23,698 nt of DNA, taken from an uncultured Muribaculaceae bacterium (GTDB lineage Bacteria > Bacteroidota > Bacteroidia > Bacteroidales > Muribaculaceae). Position 1 is the stretch's first letter, and every line of letters begins with the position of its first letter. Position numbers and translations under genes: made by a program. The notes below the pieces were generated by a model. The model had not been told where the DNA came from and ran no database searches. It saw nothing but the letters and a program-made list of their open reading frames with translations. The stretch lies in assembly GCA_905207535.1 (NCBI GenBank), contig CAJLLX010000016.1, forward strand, positions 1-23,698, given 5' to 3'. Of the stretch, positions 1-8,163 are shown in pieces.

Positions 1-1600
<1,600 letters not shown>

Positions 1601-1685
1601 ATTCGGAATCTTTGGATTTCGGTTTCTTCCCCTTTTTGGCTACAGTTTGCGGTGAACCTTTCCCTTCACACACTGTTTCAATATG

Positions 1686-1693
1686 CAAAGATA
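1686..1693 (-). promoter_or_regulatory. Probable -7 promoter element for lepA
   Basis: On the minus strand this reads TATCTTTG, a perfect match to the Bacteroidetes -7 consensus TAnnTTTG, 86 nt before the lepA start. A TTTG lies upstream (1717-1720), but the 23-nt spacer is longer than the usual 19-21, so the -33 part is uncertain. Transcription would start near 1680. Confidence 0.5.
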
Positions 1694-1734
1694 GGAATTT
1701 TCAAGCACTTTTTTTGCAAAAACTTTGTCACAGA

Positions 1735-1766
1735 TTTGTTATTACCATAAAAAGAGGGTAATTTAG
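1735..1766 (+). promoter_or_regulatory. Probable promoter for yqgE
   Basis: TTTG (1735-1738), a 20-nt spacer and TAATTTAG (1759-1766) fit the Bacteroidetes TTTG-N20-TAnnTTTG pattern with one mismatch in the -7 element. The start site would fall near 1772, leaving a leader of about 80 nt before the yqgE ATG. The leader contains GGGTAA (1756-1761) and TTACCC (1804-1809), which could pair around a small inner hairpin. Confidence 0.4.
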
Positions 1767-1850
1767 CGGTACGAAATTCCGCCTCGACAGCCTCAGCGGC
1801 CCTTTACCCCCTTATAGGATGTTTATCAGTCAGTATGTGTATTTAAGCCT

Positions 1851-2465
1851 ATGAATCAAGATATGCCAAAGCTTGACAATTCGATTTTTCGGATTGACAT
1901 GCCCACACCTCCGCCCAAGCCCGGAGTGCTCCTCGTCGCTGAGCCGTTTCTCAGAGAAGAGCATTTCAACCATGCCGTGATCACCCTCATCGAATACGGC
2001 AAGGCTGAAAAGGCCATGGGACTTGTCCTCAACAAGCCCACCGGCTACAACCTCGGAGAAGCCGTGCAAGGGATCGACGACGAAGTGGAAATACCGATTT
2101 TCTGCGGCGGGCCGCTCTCTTGCGACCGTCTTTTCTATATTCACACTCTCCCGGCCGAGATTCCCGGGGGCTCCCCTCTCGGCCCTGACCTGTATATCGG
2201 AGGTGACTTCGATGCTCTCAAGAAGTATGTCAATATGGGACTCCCCACCGAGGGCCTCATCCGCTTTTTCGTAGGATACAGCGGCTGGGACTGCCATCAG
2301 CTCGACGAGGAGATTGCCGCTCACGTCTGGGCCGTGGCTCCCCGCCCCGCCAACGCCGAAATCCTCCGCCAGGATGCCGACTCTTTCTGGTACCGCACCG
2401 TCCGCTCCATGGGCGCCAAGTACCGCAACTGGCTCTACCATCCCCTCGATCCCAAGCTCAACTGA
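1851..2465 (+). CDS. YqgE/AlgH family protein (UPF0301)
   Basis: 204-residue member of the YqgE/AlgH (UPF0301, DUF179) family, a widespread single-domain alpha/beta protein whose biochemical role is not settled. AlgH was linked to alginate regulation in Pseudomonas, but that does not transfer to this organism. Family signatures in order: GVLLVAEP at residues 25-32, GLVLNKP at 57-63, FCGGP at 84-88, and the hallmark GYSGWDCHQL at 142-151, with W160 and W180 also present. Length fits the family (about 185-200) with a short proline-rich N-terminal tail. No signal peptide or membrane segment is visible, so it should be cytoplasmic. It is divergent from lepA, alone on its transcript as far as can be seen, and followed directly by a C/T-rich spacer. 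Family assignment is secure; function is unknown. Confidence 0.93.
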   Translation: MNQDMPKLDNSIFRIDMPTPPPKPGVLLVAEPFLREEHFNHAVITLIEYGKAEKAMGLVLNKPTGYNLGEAVQGIDDEVEIPIFCGGPLSCDRLFYIHTLPAEIPGGSPLGPDLYIGGDFDALKKYVNMGLPTEGLIRFFVGYSGWDCHQLDEEIAAHVWAVAPRPANAEILRQDADSFWYRTVRSMGAKYRNWLYHPLDPKLN

Positions 2466-2628
2466 CCCTCCTCCCCTCTCTCCCCTTCCCTCTTTCCTCT
2501 CTCCCAGCTTCCTCCCTTCTCTCTCGCCTTCCGGTGCGAAGATTTTTTAGTTATCAAAGCTTTAGCTTTGATCATGTAGCTTTCACCTCCTCCTTTCCCT
2601 CTCCCTCCTTTCTGCTCTCTCCCTCTTC
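2466..2628 (+). repeat. Pyrimidine tracts downstream of yqgE
   Basis: Just after the yqgE stop the plus strand is uninterrupted C/T from 2466 to 2505. It resumes at 2508-2525, 2586-2613 and 2615-2628, separated by short mixed sequence. The RNA would be C-rich, nearly G-free and unstructured, as expected of a Rho-loading region; no U-tailed hairpin follows the gene. The terminator role is inference; the composition is seen directly. Confidence 0.5.
2553..2572 (+). repeat. Perfect 8-bp hairpin overlapping a -7-like box
   Basis: ATCAAAGC (2553-2560) and GCTTTGAT (2565-2572) form a perfect inverted repeat around TTTA. The right arm contains TAGCTTTG (2563-2570), which matches the TAnnTTTG -7 element, so this may be the promoter of the downstream alcohol dehydrogenase with an overlapping palindrome. 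No TTTG sits at the right distance upstream, so the promoter reading is weak. Confidence 0.35.
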
Positions 2629-2643
2629 ATCCTGTTTCATCAT

Positions 2644-2673
2644 CAGCACTGTGCTGAGGACGCAGTCCGAAGT
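2644..2673 (+). repeat. 30-nt double-hairpin intergenic element, copy 1
   Basis: Begins with the palindrome CAGCACTGTGCTG and continues with GGAC-GCA-GTCC and GAAGT. As RNA it would form two adjacent short hairpins (CAGCA/TGCTG and GGAC/GTCC). It matches 28 of 30 positions with 18581-18610. It ends 39 nt before the start of the iron alcohol dehydrogenase gene. Function is unknown; a leader element, operator or small dispersed repeat are all possible. Confidence 0.6.
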
Positions 2674-2712
2674 CTCCCCCCGGAGCTTCATATCATCTAA
2701 TCATTATCACAA

Positions 2713-3885
2713 ATGGACAATTTCACTTTCTGCACCCCCACCCGCTACATCTTCGGCCGCGAGGCCGAGCTTCAGTCCGGAGCTCAGCTCAAGGCTCTCG
2801 GCGCTTCCCGCGTCCTCGTCTGCTACGGCAAAGGATCGGTGATCCGCAGCGGCCTCCTCGACCGCGTCCTCGCCACCCTCGACGCCGCCGGCATCTCACA
2901 CCTCCAACTCGGAGGCATCGAGCCCAATCCCACCGATCCCAAGGTGCGCGAAGGGATCGCCATTTGCCGGGAGCAGAAGGTCGACGCGCTCCTCGCCATA
3001 GGTGGCGGCTCGGTCATCGACACCGCCAAAGCCATTGCCGCCGGCACTGTCTACGACGGCGATTTCTGGGATTTCTGGGCCGGAAAGGCCGTTGTCCAAA
3101 ATGCACTCCCCGTGGGCGTGGTGCTCACCATCCCGGCCGCCGGCAGCGAGGGCTCGGGCAACTCGGTCATTACCCTCCTCGACGGCATGCACAAGATCTC
3201 GCTCCGCACCGATTTTTGGCTCCGCCCCAAGTTCGCCCTCATGAATCCTGAGCTCACCTTCACTCTCCCGCCCGCCCAGACCGCCGCGGGCATCGCCGAC
3301 ATGATGGCCCACATTTTCGAGCGTTATTTCTCCAACACCACCGCCACGGAGGTTACCGACCGCGTGGCCGAAGGCGTGCTGATGGCCATCATCACCGAAG
3401 CTCCCAAGGTGATGGCCAACCCTACCGACTATGATGCCCGGGCCAACATCATGTGGAGCGGCACACTCGCCCACAACGGCATCTGCGGCACCGGGCGCAA
3501 GGAGGATTGGGTTTCCCACTTTATGGAACATGAGTTGAGCGCTGTCTACGGCGTCACCCATGGCGCCGGACTGGCTGTCATACAGCCGGCCTGGATGACC
3601 TTCATGGCCTATCACCATCCCGAACGCGGAGCTCAACTCGCCGTCCGCGTCCTCGGTGTCGAGCCGAAGGCTACGCTCACCGACACCGCCCTCGAAGGGG
3701 TAAAGCGTCTGAAAGAGTTCTATTCGTCGCTCGGGCTCCCCGTCACTATGGCCCAATTAGGCATTGACCACCCCGACATCCCCCTTTTAGTGAAAAAGCT
3801 ACACGAGGACAAGGGCGCCACCATCGGCGGCTACTACCCCCTCACCTCCGTCGAGACCACCGAGATCTACCGCCTCGCCCTCTGA
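2713..3885 (+). CDS. Iron-containing alcohol dehydrogenase (BdhA/YqhD-like)
   Basis: 390-residue group III alcohol dehydrogenase that would interconvert aldehydes or ketones and alcohols with a nicotinamide cofactor, in the cytoplasm. The N-terminal half is Rossmann-like with the nucleotide-binding GGGSVIDTAKAIA beginning at residue 97. The C-terminal helical half supplies the metal ligands D196, H200, H269 and H283, with spacing identical to the zinc/iron ligands of E. coli YqhD (D194, H198, H267, H281). H273 sits between the last two as in YqhD. Length equals that of YqhD and butanol dehydrogenases (about 387-390). The start gives the family opening in which the first residues lead to a YIFG motif. 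The substrate cannot be read from sequence; fermentation or aldehyde detoxification is likely. It follows a 247-nt spacer holding pyrimidine tracts and the 30-nt element, and appears monocistronic. Confidence 0.94.
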   Translation: MDNFTFCTPTRYIFGREAELQSGAQLKALGASRVLVCYGKGSVIRSGLLDRVLATLDAAGISHLQLGGIEPNPTDPKVREGIAICREQKVDALLAIGGGSVIDTAKAIAAGTVYDGDFWDFWAGKAVVQNALPVGVVLTIPAAGSEGSGNSVITLLDGMHKISLRTDFWLRPKFALMNPELTFTLPPAQTAAGIADMMAHIFERYFSNTTATEVTDRVAEGVLMAIITEAPKVMANPTDYDARANIMWSGTLAHNGICGTGRKEDWVSHFMEHELSAVYGVTHGAGLAVIQPAWMTFMAYHHPERGAQLAVRVLGVEPKATLTDTALEGVKRLKEFYSSLGLPVTMAQLGIDHPDIPLLVKKLHEDKGATIGGYYPLTSVETTEIYRLAL

Positions 3886-3947
3886 CCTCAGCGGCAGTTT
3901 TACCACATTAATCGCATCCGACTTCCCCTCTTTCGCCGAAAATTTTC

Positions 3948-3955
3948 TAACTTTG
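3948..3955 (+). promoter_or_regulatory. Probable -7 element for the ABC-F gene
   Basis: TAACTTTG matches TAnnTTTG exactly, 34 nt before the ABC-F start codon, placing the transcript start near 3962. No good TTTG is present at the -33 position (3922-3928 is C/T-rich), so recognition would rest on the -7 box alone or on an extra factor. Confidence 0.5.
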
Positions 3956-3989
3956 CACCATTTCCGACATATCCACCACACAATCTGAA

Positions 3990-5873
3990 ATGGCAAGTTT
4001 CCTCCAGATAGAAAACCTCACCAAGAGCTTCGGCGACCGCCTCCTCTTCGGCGATGTCACTTTCGGCATCAACGAGGGCGACAAAATAGGTCTCATCGCC
4101 AAGAATGGCACAGGCAAAACCACCCTCCTGCGCTGCATCGCCGGCCTCGAACCCTACGACAGCGGCGACATCGTGGCACGCACCGGCCTCAAAATCGGCT
4201 TCCTCGAACAGACGCCTCAGCTTCAGCCCGAGCTCTCAGCCATCGAGACCTGCATCGAAGGCAACGAGCCGGTCCGACGAGCCATCACAGCCTACGAGAA
4301 AGCCATCGCCGCCGGCGATCCGGCCGACATCGCCCGGGCTTCCGAGGCTATGGATGCCACGCAGGCATGGGACTACGAGGACCGGCTCCGTCAGATGCTC
4401 TCACAGTTGGGAGTCAAGGACCTCACCACCCCTGTGGGCCTCCTTTCCGGCGGCCAGCGCAAGCGTGTGGCTCTCGCCAAGGTAATCCTCGACGAGCCGC
4501 AGCTCATCATACTCGACGAACCTACCAACCACCTCGATATCGCCTCCATCGAGTGGCTCGAGACCTACCTCACACGGGCACGCATTGCCCTGCTCATGGT
4601 CACACACGACCGCTACTTCCTCGACCGTGTCTGCGACAAAATCATCGAGATCGACCGTCAGCAAATATTCACATACACAGGCAATTACTCCTACTATCTC
4701 CGCAAGCGTCAGGAGCGCATCGAAGCCATGACGGCCGAACTGGCCAAGGTGCGCAACACTCTCCGCCGCGAGCAGGAGTGGATGAACCGCCAGCCGCAGG
4801 CCCGAGCCGGAAAGGCACAGTATCGCATCGACAGCTTCTACGACCTCCAGCGCCGTGCCGCGGTCAATCTCCGGGAGAAGGAGGTCAGCCTCAATGTCAA
4901 GTCCTCCTACATCGGCAACAAGATTTTCGAAGCGTCCCACATCTCCAAGCGTTTTGGCGACAAGATCATCCTCCGCGATTTCTCCTACACTTTCGCCCGC
5001 TATGAGAAGGTTGGCATCGTGGGCAACAACGGAGTAGGCAAGTCCACCTTCATCAAGATGCTCCAGGGCCTCATCCCGTCCGACACCGGCATCTGGGACG
5101 TAGGCGAGACTGTGCGCTTCGGCTACTACAGCCAGGACGGCATCAATTTCAACCCCGAAAAAAAGGTCATCGACGCCATCACTGAAATTGCTGACGACAT
5201 AGTGCTCAACGGCGGCGAATTGCGCCTCAACCCCTCGCAATATCTGCAGCATTTCCTCTTCTCACCGCCCGACCAGCAAAAACTCATCGCCAAACTCAGC
5301 GGCGGCGAGCGCTCCCGGCTCTATCTGGCATCAGTCCTCATGCATTCACCCAATTTCCTCATACTCGACGAGCCCACCAACGACCTCGACATAGTCACAC
5401 TCGGCATCCTCGAGGAATACCTCTCGCAATTCAACGGCTGTGCCATCATCGTCTCCCACGACCGCTACTTTCTCGACAATATCGTCGACCACATCTTCGT
5501 GCTCGAAGGCGATGGCGAGGTACGCGATTTTCCCGGCACCTACTCGGAGTATCGCGCCTGGCGGCAGCAACGCGACGAGGAGCAGCGTTCCGCCCGTGCC
5601 GCCGAGGAGGAGAAAAAGCGCGCCGCCCGGCCCGCTCCGCGCCGCTCCGAGACCGCACGCCCTCCCAAACTCACCTTCAAGGAGCGCAAAGAGCTGGAGC
5701 AGCTTACCGCCGAACTCGACGCCATCAACTCCGAGATCGCCTCGCTCGAAGCCCTCTTCAACAGCGGCGAGCCCATCCCCGACATCGCCGAAAAATCAGC
5801 CCGCTACACCGCCCTCCGCTCCTCCCTCGACGACAAAGAGCTCCGCTGGCTCGAGCTCTCCGAAAAAGAGTAG
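3990..5873 (+). CDS. ABC-F family ATPase, Uup-like
   Basis: 627-residue soluble twin-cassette ATPase of the ABC-F family, whose members act on the ribosome; Uup also affects DNA transactions such as transposon excision. Cassette 1 has Walker A AKNGTGKT (37-44), signature LSGGQRKR (152-159), Walker B and ILDEPTNHLD (174-183), then H206. Cassette 2 has Walker A GNNGVGKS (345-352), signature LSGGERSR (436-443), ILDEPTNDLD (458-467) and H490. There are no membrane segments. The inter-cassette linker (about 235-305) is charged and helical with EWMNRQPQARAGKAQ, typical of Uup. After residue 525 a basic, alanine-rich tether leads to a C-terminal coiled coil (about 560-625), the Uup-type extension. 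Antibiotic-resistance ABC-F proteins usually lack this tail, so resistance is not the preferred reading. Both sites look catalytically complete. It is followed by a pure pyrimidine tract. Confidence 0.94.
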   Translation: MASFLQIENLTKSFGDRLLFGDVTFGINEGDKIGLIAKNGTGKTTLLRCIAGLEPYDSGDIVARTGLKIGFLEQTPQLQPELSAIETCIEGNEPVRRAITAYEKAIAAGDPADIARASEAMDATQAWDYEDRLRQMLSQLGVKDLTTPVGLLSGGQRKRVALAKVILDEPQLIILDEPTNHLDIASIEWLETYLTRARIALLMVTHDRYFLDRVCDKIIEIDRQQIFTYTGNYSYYLRKRQERIEAMTAELAKVRNTLRREQEWMNRQPQARAGKAQYRIDSFYDLQRRAAVNLREKEVSLNVKSSYIGNKIFEASHISKRFGDKIILRDFSYTFARYEKVGIVGNNGVGKSTFIKMLQGLIPSDTGIWDVGETVRFGYYSQDGINFNPEKKVIDAITEIADDIVLNGGELRLNPSQYLQHFLFSPPDQQKLIAKLSGGERSRLYLASVLMHSPNFLILDEPTNDLDIVTLGILEEYLSQFNGCAIIVSHDRYFLDNIVDHIFVLEGDGEVRDFPGTYSEYRAWRQQRDEEQRSARAAEEEKKRAARPAPRRSETARPPKLTFKERKELEQLTAELDAINSEIASLEALFNSGEPIPDIAEKSARYTALRSSLDDKELRWLELSEKE

Positions 5874-5876
5874 CCG

Positions 5877-5958
5877 CCTTCCTCCCTTTCCCCTTTCCCC
5901 TTCCCCCCCCTTCTCCTTCCTTTCCTCCCCTTCCTCCCCTTCCTCCCTTTCCCTCCTC
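5877..5958 (+). repeat. 82-nt uninterrupted pyrimidine tract
   Basis: Every base from 5877 to 5958 on the plus strand is C or T, including an eight-C run at 5903-5910, starting four bases after the ABC-F stop. C dominates and no G occurs, so the transcript would be unstructured and suited to Rho loading; the duplex could also form triplex (H-DNA) structures. Just beyond, 5961-5995 carries degenerate repeats of CTACCATCT/CTATCTA. Composition is seen; function is inferred. Confidence 0.55.
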
Positions 5959-5995
5959 GCCCACTACCATCTACCATCTTCTATCTACTATCTAA

Positions 5996-6027
5996 TTTGC
6001 AAATCTCACTCCCTTTTGTTAACTTTG
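5996..6027 (+). promoter_or_regulatory. Strong Bacteroidetes-type promoter for the Sua5/YrdC gene
   Basis: TTTG (5996-5999), a spacer of exactly 20 nt and TAACTTTG (6020-6027) match the Bacteroidetes primary-sigma consensus completely. The start site should lie near 6033, giving a short leader of about 16 nt before the ATG at 6050. It may drive the whole co-directional series to 19708. This is the best promoter match in the window. Confidence 0.7.
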
Positions 6028-6049
6028 CTTTCACTAAAGCATACGCTCA

Positions 6050-6628
6050 ATGGAAGAAACATCGTTTCAGCCTGATTTGCAACCTACTGTCGACACCCTC
6101 CGACGCGGGGGCGTCATCTTATACCCTACCGACACCGTATGGGGCATCGGATGCGATGCCACCAACTCCGACGCCGTCCGCCGCATTTTCGACATCAAGC
6201 ATCGCACTGACAGCAAGGCACTTATAGTGCTGGTTGACAGCGTCGCCATGCTCGAGAGATATGTCGACGAGGTCCCCGAAGTAGCCTATCAGCTCATCGA
6301 GGCCGCCGTGCGCCCCATCACCATCGTCTACGACCACGGCATCAATCTCGCCCCCGAGCTCCTCGCCGCCGACTCCAGCGTCGGCATCCGTGTCACCTCC
6401 GATCCTTTCTGCCGGGAGCTCTGCCGCCGGCTGAGGCGTCCCATCGTGTCTACATCCGCCAACATCAGCGGAGCACCCGCCGCACGCTTCTTCAGCGAGA
6501 TCGACCCCGCCATCGTTGCGGCCGCCGATTTCATCCCGCAGTACCGCCGCGACGACACCACCGCGCTCCCCCCTTCGTCCGTAATCAAAATCGCCGCCGA
6601 CGGACAGTTTCGCATCCTGCGCCCCTGA
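6050..6628 (+). CDS. Sua5/YciO/YrdC-family protein (TsaC-like)
   Basis: 192-residue single-domain YrdC protein. TsaC/Sua5 enzymes make threonylcarbamoyl-AMP from threonine, bicarbonate and ATP for the t6A37 modification of ANN-decoding tRNAs. Seen here: YPTDTVWGIGCDA (25-37), K50 and R52 of the KxR motif, SKALIVLV (55-62), SVGIRV (110-115), the STSANISG loop (134-141) containing the S-x-N motif, and SSVIK (176-180). The usual WPGPxT segment is changed to RPITIVYD (88-95), so the protein could be a YciO-like paralogue rather than the t6A enzyme. Length fits TsaC (about 190) and it lacks the extra Sua5 domain found in longer homologues. It has its own strong promoter and is followed after 28 nt by the sugar transferase gene, probably in one transcript. 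Confidence 0.9.
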   Translation: MEETSFQPDLQPTVDTLRRGGVILYPTDTVWGIGCDATNSDAVRRIFDIKHRTDSKALIVLVDSVAMLERYVDEVPEVAYQLIEAAVRPITIVYDHGINLAPELLAADSSVGIRVTSDPFCRELCRRLRRPIVSTSANISGAPAARFFSEIDPAIVAAADFIPQYRRDDTTALPPSSVIKIAADGQFRILRP

Positions 6629-6656
6629 GAGTTAACATCCTGCACATTTCTCCACC

Positions 6657-8081
6657 ATGGTAAGTGAAATCAAGCAAAGATTCATCTACGTGATCGGCGA
6701 CCTGCTGAGCACCGCACTTGCATGGTTTATTTTCAATGTGATTCGATTCAACAATGTAGTACAGGAGTACCAGAGCTACACCTCTTTTACCGACTACCTC
6801 GCCGTGCGACCCGTGTGGCTCGGCCAGATCCTGTTTCCGCTCCTGATGCTGGGATTGTACTATCTCTCAGGATATTACAATAAGGTTTTCTTCAAGTCGC
6901 GCGTCGAGGAGTTCGCCTCCACGGCCTCCACGGCCCTCATCGGCACTGTGGTGATATATTTCGTCGCCATCGTCGACGATCCCATCCCCGACCGTGCCAG
7001 CAACTACGAGCTGCTGATGATGCTCTTCCTCCTGCTCTTCAGCTTCGTATACGTCACTCGACTGAGCATCACTCTCCACGTGCGCTCGCTCGTGGCCCGG
7101 GGGCAGCTCAAATTCAATTCGCTCATCATCGGCACCGGCCACTCCGCCCGCAAGCTCCGCCGCAAGCTCGCTGCTCTCCGCGGGCCCCGCGCCGCCCTCT
7201 ACAATGTGGTAGGATATGTGGCCACCTCACCCGAGTATGCTTCGGCCGACCTCGACCTCCCGGTCTACACCATGGACCAGCTCCCCGAGATCACACGCTT
7301 GCTCGACATACACAATCTCATCGTCAATTCCCACCCCGAGGGGATGCAGCAGACGCTCAACACCATCAACGCCCTCTTCCCCCTCGATCTGCCCATCTAC
7401 ATCTCTCCCTCACTCTTCCAGCTCCTTGCCGCCAAGCCCAAGCTCCACGACCTCGATGGCGAGATCCTCATCGACATCACCCACGCCAACATGTCGGAGA
7501 GCACCATCAACCTCAAGCGTGCCGGCGACATCGTGGTCTCCTCCGTGGCCCTGACTCTGCTCCTCCCGGTGTTCGGCGTCATCGCCCTGATGATCAAGCG
7601 CGACTCCAAAGGGCCGGTCTTCTTCTCGCAGGAGCGCATCGGGCTCCGCAAGAAGCCATTCCGCATCCACAAATTCCGCACCATGCGCACCGATGCCGAG
7701 AATCAGGGCCCGGCGCTCTCCTCGGCCAACGACTCGCGCATCACCCGCATCGGGCGAACCCTCCGCAAATACCGCCTTGACGAGCTTCCACAGTTCTGGA
7801 ATGTTCTCAAGGGCGACATGTCGCTCATCGGCCCCAGACCCGAGCGCGAATACTACATCCGGCAGATCATCCGCGAGGCCCCCTACTACACCCTCGTACA
7901 TCAGGTCCGTCCCGGCATCACCTCTCTCGGCATGGTCAAATACGGCTACGCCAACACCATCCCCAAGATGATAGAGCGACTCCAGTACGACATTGTCTAT
8001 CTGGAGAATATCTCTTTCACCATCGACATGAAGATACTCATGTACACTCTCTCCACCGTCATCAACGGCCGGGGTGTGTGA
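6657..8081 (+). CDS. Polyprenyl-phosphate sugar-1-phosphate transferase (WbaP/exopolysaccharide type)
   Basis: 474-residue inner-membrane initiating glycosyltransferase that moves a sugar-1-phosphate from a UDP-sugar to undecaprenyl phosphate, the first step in building a surface glycan. Layout: four hydrophobic segments (about 9-30, 54-72, 90-106, 118-136); a soluble CoA-binding/Rossmann-like domain with IIGTGHSARKLRRKL (157-171); a further hydrophobic re-entrant helix (about 290-313); then the bacterial sugar transferase domain with KFRTMRTDAE (339-348), the catalytic pair D375-E376 in LDELPQFWNVLKGDMSLIGP, and RPGITSLG (418-425). Length matches the family (460-480). It stands apart from any glycosyltransferase cluster, so the glycan product is unknown. 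It lies between the YrdC-type and ClC genes and upstream of sprA, consistent with an envelope role. The sugar specificity cannot be assigned. Confidence 0.93.
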   Translation: MVSEIKQRFIYVIGDLLSTALAWFIFNVIRFNNVVQEYQSYTSFTDYLAVRPVWLGQILFPLLMLGLYYLSGYYNKVFFKSRVEEFASTASTALIGTVVIYFVAIVDDPIPDRASNYELLMMLFLLLFSFVYVTRLSITLHVRSLVARGQLKFNSLIIGTGHSARKLRRKLAALRGPRAALYNVVGYVATSPEYASADLDLPVYTMDQLPEITRLLDIHNLIVNSHPEGMQQTLNTINALFPLDLPIYISPSLFQLLAAKPKLHDLDGEILIDITHANMSESTINLKRAGDIVVSSVALTLLLPVFGVIALMIKRDSKGPVFFSQERIGLRKKPFRIHKFRTMRTDAENQGPALSSANDSRITRIGRTLRKYRLDELPQFWNVLKGDMSLIGPRPEREYYIRQIIREAPYYTLVHQVRPGITSLGMVKYGYANTIPKMIERLQYDIVYLENISFTIDMKILMYTLSTVINGRGV

Positions 8082-8163
8082 CCCCTCCCTGCATAGCGGC
8101 CACCTCACCGCCCCTGCCGGCTAATTTGTCCATAGGTACACTGTTAGATAAGTAAAAAAGATT

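Noticed and set aside
2644..2673. Resemblance of CTGAGGAC..GTCCGAA to a hammerhead ribozyme core
   Set aside because: CTGA-stem-GAA is present, but the NGA between CTGA and stem II cannot be spared from the GGAC stem, no third closing stem or NUH cleavage site is evident, and copy 2 weakens the stem. Not supportable as a ribozyme.
3990..5873. ABC-F gene as an antibiotic resistance determinant
   Set aside because: The C-terminal coiled-coil extension and Uup-type linker point to the housekeeping Uup group, and there is no resistance context or sign of transfer.
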